Shown one piece after another: positions 14,515 to 25,100 of a stretch of 64,000 nucleotides of DNA. Positions within the stretch are counted from its first letter, which is position 1. Every line of letters starts with the position of its first letter. Both the position numbers and the translations under genes were made by a program. This stretch comes from Latrodectus hesperus (lineage: Eukaryota > Arthropoda > Arachnida > Araneae > Theridiidae). The stretch lies in contig JAJQOW010000212.1 in assembly GCA_037975125.1 (NCBI GenBank), forward strand, positions 89,913 through 153,912, in the 5' to 3' direction. The notes under the pieces were generated by a model, which saw only the letters and a list, made by a program, of their open reading frames with translations, ran no database searches and was not told the DNA's origin.

Positions 14515-15348
14515 CTGTACATTTACTTAAATTTAAAATTATTTTCACTAAGTATGCTACTCTTACGTTGATTTGTTGATTGTAAAATTTTCTTTTCATT
14601 ATTATTCAAAACAGGAAACTAAATATTTTCCCTATAATATTAAAAAATATGAATTCATTTCATTTGTTTTGCATGCATAGTGTGTAAAACGAACAAATTT
14701 TTTTTTCAAAATAAAAATGTGTAGATAATTTATTTTAATAAATAAATATCGATTTTACACATATGTCCATGGATTTATACTTAAAATAACTTAATAGATG
14801 AAATTTCAGGTACAAATATTTCAGGAATGTAATTTTTGAAATTAATGTTTTTTATTTTAAAGTTTTCCTATGGATTTTTATATAAAAGTTAAAAATATAT
14901 AAGACGTTCTGAATAATTAGCATTCGAATCTAATTTTTGCTCTTATTTTAACAAACTAATCAATGAGTGATTTCAAATTTTGTTTAAATATAGTTATTTC
15001 ACGAATTTCTAATTTTACATTGGTAAACGAGGATGGTTTATTCGATTGTGATATATTCGATATCATATCAACAAATATCTTTAAAAAAATACAATTTTTT
15101 TTATTAGAAGCTTTTGAATTTTCTCATAAAGTGTAGGTAAGAGGAAGGTGAAATGAATGGTATGGTAATGGTACATATATTAAATTATATTTTGTTTCCT
15201 TTTCACAATAGGAGAAAAATTTTACATAAAAATAATTTATACAAAAATCAAGTGCCTTTAATTTTGAATATTCTAATCTCATACAGAAATGACTGTAAAT
15301 ATAAATAGTTATCAAGCAATAAACTAAATACTGAATACTTATTATCCC

Positions 15349-15373
15349 GTGTGTTTGTGTGTGTGTGTGTGTG
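15349..15373. repeat. (GT)n microsatellite, U1 copy
   Basis: A 25-base GT run has one TTT interruption. The U2 copy at 34,209-34,235 is one dinucleotide longer and the U4 copy (60,751-60,773) has two interruptions. This is ordinary slippage between otherwise matching copies. The MCVCV-starting reading frames here arise from this repeat. Confidence 0.9.
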
Positions 15374-15559
15374 AAGATTGGAGAATTTATTTACTTTGTC
15401 TTGTGTGGTAAAATTACTTTAAGGTTCTTCTGCTCCCACTTCTCTTTTACATACAGATACACAAGTGAGTACTGTAAAATGTATAATAATAATAAGTATT
15501 TAACATTTGATTTCTGTATATTTTTACTATATTATTTTAGGCAACAATATAGTTAAAAA

Positions 15560-18500
15560 TAATGATTCAAAAGGGTTGTTTTCTACTATTATGCAGTTGG
15601 TGCCAACATCAAAAATAACAGAAAATTAAATTATAGATATAAACCTAGAGCCCATAAGCTTATGGCTGATATATTTCTTGAGTACCAATAAACACAGCCA
15701 TTAAATTAATCTCAGTAATTTAGCAATAAAATATTAATGTTATGTGGATAATTCGATAAATACAAGTCCAAGAGTTTCTCCTGCAAACAAATGTAGATCT
15801 TGTTTTTTAAAACAAAATCTCCATAATAAAAAGAGAACAAGATTGAACGAACACCATAACTAAGTTAAAAAGTATTTTAATAAAAAAATTTCTTATTTAA
15901 ATTTTGGTAGTTATATAGAATTCATAAAAATAGAACATGTTTTGCTTGAAAGTTGAGACCAGGAAATATTCCGATTCGCATCATCTATAGATTCCTGGTG
16001 CATTATGCATTAAACATTCAAATAATTGCTGAAGAAAACTTCATTCCTTTTTTCCTGAATTTCACCTAATCATGCTTTTAATGCTTAAGAATAGATTCTT
16101 GACTTCAAAAATTGGAAACATATTTCTGATATTAATAAAATGAAGTGAAAAACCTAAGTTTCTTATATGTCAGAATGGTGATGGATGGATTTTTGGTAAA
16201 TTGTACATTAAAATTTGGAGTATTTGTGCTATGTTTAAAGATATATGGAAACTCATTTCTCTTGAAATGTTGACTATATATTGAAACTGACTGCCGATAA
16301 TGATATGATGAAATACCATAAATAGGGTTTGAAATTTTGAACTAAAAAGTATCAATGTTGAATGCAAGGCTTGCGACAAATATTTAGTGTCCACATCACA
16401 GTATATATTATTTTAGATCTATTTGTTTACTCTTGCTTTAAAAATATTCAATTGTAAAATACTTTTAGCATTAGAATCATTATGGCGAGAGATATACTAA
16501 TAGCTAAAAACAAAGACACCAATATATGGTGTTGGAATTTTTGGTAAATTGTTATAAAGAGAAGAGCAAATATTAAGTAGAACATTAGCAATTTTTAAAC
16601 ATTAAAATTTTGTTAAGCATGGCAATTTTATTGAATGTTAAATATGCTGTTTGAAGTAGTTACTTTACAGGCATTTATTTTTATTTTTTAAATGCATATA
16701 TAAATGTGTGAAGCATTAAAGAAATAAAAACATTAATTAATCTATTAATTACTTTTTACGTATATTAAATATATGTACAGTAAACGTTTCTATCTATTTC
16801 TTAATCCTCTTCGAAATTTAGTTCCAATTTTTTGAACGTTCAAATTTGAAATTTTAGTTTTCCTTTAACGTTTACAGCAAACGCTATAAATAATCGCAAG
16901 TATATAACTTCATAAAAATACAGATCTAGTGTATTCTTACTTTGAAAACGATATTTCTGTAAACATTTAATTTAAAGACTTCGAATTTTTATTTAATACT
17001 TTACGCTGTTTGGCTTAAATTGTTTTCTTTCTTTCTAATAATTCTGATTTCGAACATAACAAATGTCTTTCCCAAATGACAGACAGATCAATGATTCCCT
17101 CAATATTTTTAGGATTATTACAAAATCTACATGGAGCGGTAAAAAATGAAAATAAATACTTTGTTTGAGCTTCAAAATAATATTATCGTTTCCCATTTCA
17201 AGATGAATAATGATATACTTTCCCTTAAAAAGAATAAAAAATGAGAGGTGTGCATACAATAACACAGAAAACCAAAAAGTTTACTTTTACCCTCATTTTA
17301 GACAAAAATAAAATTATAGAAACATATTTACATTTCTTTTGCTATATTGTTCAACATTAAATCTGCTGTAAGATTGTAAATGTCTAAAAATTGTTTTGTC
17401 ATTTGATTCAGATAAATTCTTTTAATGTTCTTCCAATAATATAAGTAATGTTCTTTTATGCAGTAAAACTAAGGAGTATAATAGGATAAGAAATTAAGAT
17501 ATTTCAAAATTATTAAAGGAAATTAGTGAGGAACTAACAATTAATGATAATTAACATAACATTCTGTTAATACCGACATACTTTCAACATTTCTTGGTAA
17601 AACTTAATATTATTTGCCTTGATGTACACATGCATTAAAGGCTTCATAGTGAAAGCAAAATTTTAGCATGTAGTACTACGGTAAAAATGAAATGCATGTG
17701 TTATTTCTTTGTTGCATATGAAACAGAACAAAAATAATAATATTCACGTATTTATTTAAAAATAATAAAGCAAGTAAAATAAAAAAATCGTAATTTCTAA
17801 TTTAATTATTTATTTTAACGAAAACCTTTACTGCCTTTCAGATGATTAATGATATTTATAACTTAATGTTTCTTAAAAATTATAAACAATATTTGCTATT
17901 TCTCATTCCTAATTTTTTGTGCATGGCTTTTATGATTCTGTTTGGTGCAATTAAAAAATATAAATTTATCATGGATGATTTTATTCTTTGAGCAGTTGCA
18001 TTCATTTTTTCAATGAATGAACCATTTGATTCAATATAATGTTTATTTAAGCTACGAACAAATTTAGAAACGCACGGTATATTATTAAGGATTGTTCTGA
18101 TATATCTTTGGTTATTATTTGTAACAAGACTGAGCCTTATCAAGATATAGCACATGTGTTGGAATATTAATCCGATAAAAGATTTGCTTTCATGAAAGAT
18201 AGGCATAATAATGTACATTGGACTAACATTAATTCTTAACGTCTGTTTGCTTCACAATTCGATTAAAATTAGATTAATATATTATGTAATAAATTACGTG
18301 TTCTTTATATTTATTTAATTTTATGTCTTTTTTGCCAATGTCTACTTGTACTCATATTTATGATATAAAAATAGTTTTCATATAAATTCTTGTATAGATT
18401 GACATTTGTTTTATGCATGTAACTTGATTAGTTTGATCTAAATTATATGTAAAATCTTAATAATAACCTTAATAATATGTGAAATATATTTCTATAAAAA

Positions 18501-19720
18501 AAAGAAATTGAGCAAAAATTGTTGTCTATCATTTCAAATATGAACAACATAATAAGAAAAAACCGAAAAAAATTTATTTGTTGAATCACACAGTCTGATG
18601 TGAAAAAGAGATTATATTTTTTTCTTATAAAATGAGGAAATGTGAGACTGCATTGGGGTTTAAAGTAAGAGTAACTCGCATAAAAGGAAGTAGTTTTACT
18701 TTATTTAACTTAAAAGTTAATTAGTCTTGTGAGTTTCAAAGAGAAAAAATTAGATACTGATTATTTGATAATTAATCGTATTTATTTAAATTAAAGTAAC
18801 TTCGAGTTATTTCATTTGCTTTTTGAAACTTAGTAATTGCTTTAATTAATTCAGATACATATATAAACTGTTGTCCATAAATTAAGGATAATGCAAGTTC
18901 AGGCAAAGAAAGAGACAGAAGCAAAACAACTTACATGTGACATACTGGTAAAGTCTATTTATTAAACGAAGGTATACAGCAAAAACAGATACTGTATGTT
19001 GGACATCATTAATATAAATTGCGAATTTTACTCCCAGGATATTATCTTTTTCAATCATCAGAAATTACAAACATTGTTGCAAATATTCTCAAATAGGTGT
19101 AGAAATTAAAAAATATATGAACCATAATTGAACTGGCACATTGATTAGGTAAATGTTGATCATTTATCTAACTAATTTGATAAGATACATAATCCATGAA
19201 TGGAAGATCATTTTGATATGGAATATACATGATTGTAGTATATCGCATTCACAAATTTGTAAAAACAATTGCAGAATAAAAGATATGAAACAAGTACATA
19301 CTAATCTTTATAACATGTGTCATTACTATTTAATTTTTTGTTTGGTGTTACAAAGATTAATCACCTAATCTAAAAACTAAGAACAAAAATGTCTCTTATC
19401 CTCCAAAAGTAATATTGTAGAAAAAGTTATTTAATGAAAAATATAGATAAATACGAAGTGATTGTACTTTAAATTCAAACATTTGAATGAGAAGAGTAAC
19501 AATCAATTTTAATATACTCCTAATAGTGAAAAATAAATTATTGGCCTCTTATATAAAACAAATTCGCAAACATTTCCTGCTCGTACTGTCTAAATATTTT
19601 GTCTAAGTGTGGCATAAGAATATGGGATGCGCAGAGTCCACGTTGAAGAAGGAAAAAATGTGAAACTTTAGAGTTACATTTCGAATATAATCATCTCCCC
19701 TGGCAAGGTGGAATTTGACA
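15560..19720. other. Gene-poor AT-rich core of U1
   Basis: No convincing gene. Reading frames of 60-112 codons (for example minus 16,394-16,170, minus 17,265-17,035, minus 18,218-17,880 and plus 19,153-19,368) are present in U2 at a constant offset and almost unchanged. That follows from the near-identity of the DNA and does not show selection. U4 has indels through the same frames and lacks about 17.33-18.80 kb altogether. Confidence 0.6.
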
Positions 19721-19723
19721 ACC

Positions 19724-20262
19724 TATCTACGCCTTGGTCTGTAACACAAATTCGGGATAGCAATCTTCCAGGACTTACGAGAAATACGATAATAAGAGTT
19801 CTTTCTGAGCATTTACTTTGATAGATCTTTTAATAAGATGCTTAATATAATATGGAAGGGCATTAGACGAGAAATATTCTGTTTTTTGAAAGCACCTTTC
19901 GGCGGGAAGTTGGCTTTTTCGTTAACTGGAACACAATATTGGTTTGGAACCTACTTGAGCACTACGGTTTTCTCGAATCATGCCAAGTTTCTCAGATACG
20001 GACGACAGTCTAATGAGTCCAGCGTTACGCGTTATTTATCTAAAACAGTAGCCAAGTTAGCAGCCCAGGAATCACTGGGGATAACAGCTCCTGTGAAATT
20101 TTGAAACTGATATGGCAGCTGAGACAGAGCTGTGTGGATAACAGCATTTTCAAAGTGAAATGCTGCACCTCGCGTAACAAGGATATAGAAAGGAAAAGTT
20201 TCGTAGAAATTACGGTACCTGTTTTAGCACCATTGACAAAAAGGATGCACTGGTAAAGATTC
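19724..20262. other. Recurrent ORF-bearing block, U1 copy (unidentified)
   Basis: This GC-richer block is shared with U0, U2, U3 (second part only) and U4. The plus strand carries an 88-codon frame (19,838-20,104) with FSLTGTQYWFGTYLSTT and SNHAKFLRYGRQ, then in another frame IWQLRQSCVDNSIFKVK and TSRNKDIE. The minus strand is also open (20,264-20,040) with MLLSTQLCLSC. Comparing copies, the plus reading is preserved longest in U2 (38,571-38,861) and U3 (47,632-47,901), but frameshifts differ from copy to copy. It may be a decayed gene exon or an old mobile element. I cannot assign a family or decide the strand. Confidence 0.4.
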
Positions 20263-20289
20263 AAATCCTATCTACGGAAAAATAGAGTT

Positions 20290-21520
20290 TAATATTTCGA
20301 GAACGAGGTCTCTCTTAATAGAAGAGTAACTTTTACTTTTAGTTATACTTTTGACAAATGTCAAGATAAATCCAGAACGATTTAAAATTTATTACTTTTT
20401 GTATTTGAACAATTAAATTGGGTTAGTGCTTTAAATCAAGTGAATTTTTAACTGAAAAAATCTCTCTGCAGAAAGCGCATCTGGGTTTTTAGTTTTCTAG
20501 GCAGGTATTGTTTGAATTCATTCCAAGGCGAAAGCCTCCAAGAAATGTAATGATCTTTTGAAAGAAAATTAAGGCTTTCTCTTGAATTATGGATCTTCAG
20601 GGATTATCCTTAATCAACATAAGCATGGCGTCAATTAAGAGTTTTTCCTTCTCTAGAAACATTACGTAAGGACTGATTTTTATTTTTTCAAATTATCGAG
20701 TACATTTTCAATGGTCATAACAAGTGATTCATTGAAAAAAATAAGAATGGAAAAATATGACCGCGCTATTGGTTTCGAGAAGAATATGTCAAGTGCAACT
20801 CTCTCTTGCTCCACCATGATGTTTAAAGACACCGTGTCCCTTCATGGCATGGTTGGACAAGTTTTCTTTACGTGACTTTCATGTTAAATTATTATTAGCA
20901 TGCTGGTTTTTTTATACCGGATATTAGTTCGAATGCAGTCAAGCTCAAGAAATCCTGTACTCTCCTTCATTCGTGTCAGAATATAACACTGGAGAATGAA
21001 GATTAAAATTTTTCTACAAAAATAGAATATTTTAAGCGATTAATATAGGAGAAGACAAAATGATTACAAGGAGGGAATAGTAATAAAACCTTAATACTTA
21101 AAGATTTAAAACTCAATATTTCGTAATTTAAACTATAAACACACACAGTGTTAGGAAACTTTAATATTTACATTTTGATGTCTCCTTTATAATACGTTGT
21201 ATATCTTTGTGAAATACTAGATTGGAGTCAAATTATATATTTGTAAATAGAAATTAATTTTCTTTTTTAAGTTCTTTCTTCCATACATTAATTAAAATTT
21301 AAAAGTATCCACGTAATTTTATAAATTTTCTAGAGGCATAGTGTAAAGTTTAGACTTACATAATATATTGTTTTTTAGCTTTATTTATTTTTATAATACA
21401 GTTGATTTCGTCCAGGTAGATATTATGGACTAAAACATATCGTAATTCGTACATAAAACACTTTAAAACATTGCAATAATTGCAATTTGAAAATATAAAG
21501 CAACACAATCCTCAACTAAC
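20290..21520. other. Intergenic stretch of U1, conserved in U2 and U3
   Basis: No gene was recognised. The stretch contains two slightly GC-richer islands, about 20,460-20,620 (with CTCTCTGCAGAAAGCGCATC) and about 20,755-20,960, each present in U2, U3 and, for the first, U4. Their preservation is no better than that of flanking DNA in U1-U3. Confidence 0.5.
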
Positions 21521-21522
21521 AA

Positions 21523-21804
21523 TTACATCTTATACTTCATCTTTTGTGCTAGAGAACTGGTTCCATATGAAACCACTTCTCCGAACATGAAAATAAAAAA
21601 TATGTTTTTCTTAACGGTCAAAAATCTATTAAAATATTTTATATACGAAAATTTCTTATTTAAAATTTGGTAGTTACTTATTAACTTGACAATAATTGCG
21701 AAGATTTTCTGAGAATAATCTTTAATTTCTTTGCCATTTGTTAAAACAACAAAGCACCAGACACCAGAATGCTTAGAGCTGGATTGATTGGCCGGATTGT
21801 TCAT
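21523..21804 (-). other. Minus-strand ORF, 93 codons, repeated three times (unknown)
   Basis: The frame begins ATG with MNNPANQSSSKHSGVWCF and continues with TNGKEIKDYSQKIFAII. U2 (40,669-40,376, 97 codons) and U3 (49,395-49,114, 93 codons) keep it open with a handful of changes. The diverged U0 counterpart near 4,990-4,850 still shows the start, an ANQS motif and GKEIKDYS but has two stops. An even older paralogous tract near 9,180-9,080 has traces of the same. It could be a decayed exon or part of an old mobile element. There is no known domain and no start context that I can judge. Confidence 0.25.
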
Positions 21805-21926
21805 TTATAATTAAGTATATTATTTCTATGAATAACTGTGTGTCTTAACATCAACATTATCAAACAATTTATAAACTTTAATCAACAAGATAGAAGTCCA
21901 AGCGTGAGATGATTAAATGATGTGGA

Positions 21927-22119
21927 TTTTTTGTTTTCTTTGTTTGTGTGTTTGTCGCTCAACCGTCATTTTTTGCACACGAATGCTAATTAGATCAAAA
22001 CCTACTGTTTAAAGTGGATTCAGAACCACTACAAACATCGATGTCCAAGGTTGAGTCAAACCACGAATTGTTGAACAAAAGGCAAGAGCGCTAACCATTC
22101 GCCTACTAAATCGATTTAG
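21927..22119 (-). mobile_element. tRNA-derived SINE, U1 copy
   Basis: A 193 bp insertion is bounded by a 9 bp duplication TGATGTGGA at 21,918-21,926 and 22,120-22,128. Read on the minus strand the head resembles a tRNA: GGCGAATGGTTAGCGCTCTT gives an A-box, and GGTTTGACTCAACC about 35 bases later gives a B-box with one change from the consensus. The opposite end is an A-rich tail (AAACACACAAACAAAG and AAAACAAAAAA). The RNA would be made by RNA polymerase III and mobilised by a LINE. U2 and U3 hold it at the same site; U0 near 5,130-5,150 shows the uninterrupted site. The call as SINE is strong; the parent tRNA is not determined. Confidence 0.8.
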
Positions 22120-22129
22120 TGATGTGGAA

Positions 22130-25100
22130 TAAGTTATTGCTAAATTAAAGTTTAAAATTTGGAGTAAAATGCAGGATTTTCTAAGATTTCATAAGATTCT
22201 AAGATTTCATAAATAATATTTTTTATTAAGAATGTTTTGCTTAAAATTGCAATGCCGTTAACCACGTATGGTTTAATTACATTGATAAGGATTTAAATTA
22301 TGAAGCACAGATCAAGAAGGCAATACATGGTGCATATTTATATTGAGTTATTTAATAACAGCCATTAAATAAAATTACAGAAAAGTAAAATATCTTAAAA
22401 TTTATATAACCTTAGCGCCAAGAAACACGATAATATCATCTTAATTACTTTAATGTATGGTTTGAAACCTTGGGTGCATTATAATAATATGAATTTTATA
22501 TTAATTCTGATAAAGAAGCAAATAAGGTATTCAATCTTTGTTATTTTATGAAGTGCAGAATTTATCTAAATCTTAATTAAGATGATGGTAATTATTACAT
22601 TATTAAACATTAATTCTTTCACTTCTATTTTAGTTATACATGTGTAAAGGTATCAAAATATTAGTTATTAATACATTTATGTAAATTACGTTTATTTTTA
22701 TCAATACTATTTTATATGCTTCGAATACTTCTTGAAAAAGCTTATTCATTTTACATTGTGGCCTTAAGTGGCTATATTTGAAATACGACCTTTTAGCACC
22801 AATATATGGAATCACAGAATATTTGAGTTACGGATAGCATAATTCGAGTTTTTTTAAAGTCTTTGAATTCGGAGTATAACATAATATTTGTGCATTTTGC
22901 TTTAAGGTTTTTTTGCGGTTTGAATTCAATCATTCAAAATGTAATTTTGAAATAACAAGTACTATTAAGAGTAGTAACCAAGGATTTTTTTTTAAATTAT
23001 GGGACAACTATATAGAAAGTTATAAAAAGAATAACGATGTTATAGTGGGCTTGAGCTATGTGAGGCAGTGAAAATTTTACTTTGTTAACATAGTACTTAT
23101 TCCATAACTATAATCCTACAACATATAGGGCTTCTTGTAATAAACTCAATACTGTATGGGTTAAAAAAATAATTTTTTATATACAAATTACACATATTAT
23201 TTTTACATACATATTACATAAATGTATTTTATCATAATTTAAATGTTAAATGATTCACATATGAGAAATGCATAGAAAGTTACATGAAAAATTTGGAAAC
23301 AGTGAAATATAAGAGACCTTTTGAAAACTTTTATTAAAAATGATGCTGAAGGTCTGGTTAAAATAAAAACAAACCTCCATTTAATATTCGGAGGCAAAGG
23401 ATTTAATAAAAATTAATAAAATATTTATAAAATTAATGAGAAAATATTTGTCTCAATAATTGGAAGGTAAAACCTGAAAAATTTGTAAATTAGTAGTAAG
23501 GACTAAATGAAAAATTTTTACATATAAAGTAAATTAAATAATTGAATGTGATCCTAGCTTAAATTTTTAATATAAATGAATTTTAAACACAGGAAGATCT
23601 CATAGAAATTTGAAAAATAATTATAATAAAGCGTTTAGGAACTTTCAGTAACTTACGCCTTAAAGAATTGATTAAAATAAAACCAATAAATACTCCGTAA
23701 AATATATAAATTAAAGCTGTGTTCATAATAATTAGAAATATTTATCAAATATACAAAAAATGTCTTACTTACTAGTTATATAGAATTTATAAAATAAATT
23801 CTTGTTTCGTATTGTTATGTTTGCATGCAATAAATTTATATTTTATCAACGTATGCTATCAATAGTATTCTCTTAAAATTCAAGTCGTTGCAAATGAAAT
23901 GTTTTATTGTTCACCTTTCTGAGAGATTAGCAAATGCTTGCTCCTGTGCTTTATATATTATTAATTGAAAAAATACCTGAATAATATTTTAAATAGAATT
24001 CTTGAGTCGAACATGAAGATTAATGAAAAGAGATATTAATGTAATTCCTAAATTTCTAATTTATTTCTTCGAACACCAACTATCAATAGATACACAAAAC
24101 ATTATCAATAGATTAATTCATCCAATATTTTTGTTGTTGATTGCGCATTTTATTTATATGAGGTATAACTAGCTGCGTTATCTTCTTGGAAACAATTTGT
24201 CCAGTATACAGAATGTGCTAAAGAGAGTATGGTCTTTAAATACGATCTTTGGCACTTATATAAAGAAATAAAGAAAATTGAATTTAAAGTTACATAATGG
24301 CTGCCTTGTTTCTGAGTTATTTGAATGTTGAGTTGTTATAGATAATTTAAATTTTGATATTTGTGACAGATTCTTTATGAATTTCATTCAAATATTTTCT
24401 TTTCTTTCTTTCTTGTGTTTCTTACGTCAAACATGCCAAATGTTCTTTCGGAATAGAAAGCAATTTTTAAGAAATGTATCCAACATTTTTAAGGTGCTTG
24501 TATATTATAAAAAAAGAATTATATTTTCTTGTACTCAAGAACTTTGTTATCTCAACCGTTGCACATTGAAATGAATGTAGAGTCAATGAAACAGAAGTAT
24601 TTTGTTTAATATACGCTTAAGCCAATATATAATATACCTGACATCGACTTCCGTTATTTTAAGTGAAAAATTCAACAAAACCAATAACAATGTTTGGTCG
24701 CACAATCATAGAAGCATGATATATTGTTAACTAATATAAATCAAAACGTCATTGTGGATATTTGGGAATGCATCTTTAACAAAAGAAATATTTTTAAAAT
24801 AAGACTTCAGCAGTTAAGCGTTACTTGTTACTTTTGGGACGGTATTAACTACTGGAGAAATATTCGGAGATATTCTCAGAGTAGTTTACCCCATACTTGG
24901 GAATACGTGTTATTTAAATCACATAATTTATATAACATGTTTCTAAATACCCCATCAGCATTTGAATACCTCCGTTTTCTATGTAATATTATTTAATATG
25001 TTTGAACTATCAAAATCACAGTTTTCTTGTAAAATTTAAGTATGTATATTGCATACCATTAAATATATAACTGAAAAATCTTAGTTTATTATTTCCTTGA

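Noticed and set aside
15359..15556. 65-69 codon frame starting MCVCV, repeated at 34,209
   Set aside because: It starts in the GT microsatellite; U4 breaks the frame. Identity between U1 and U2 reflects recent DNA duplication.
17880..18218. 112-codon minus-strand frame, also at 37,080-36,742
   Set aside because: Conserved only between the nearly identical U1 and U2. No family resemblance; the region is deleted in U4 and not kept open in U0.
21927..22119. A functional tRNA gene
   Set aside because: A- and B-box-like sequences are present but there is no cloverleaf acceptor stem. Target duplications and the A-rich tail show it is a SINE.
24724..24996. Exon of an aromatic amino acid hydroxylase (TWEYVLFKSHNLY)
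   Set aside because: Only a few residues resemble the family, and the preceding and following sequence does not fit the catalytic domain.
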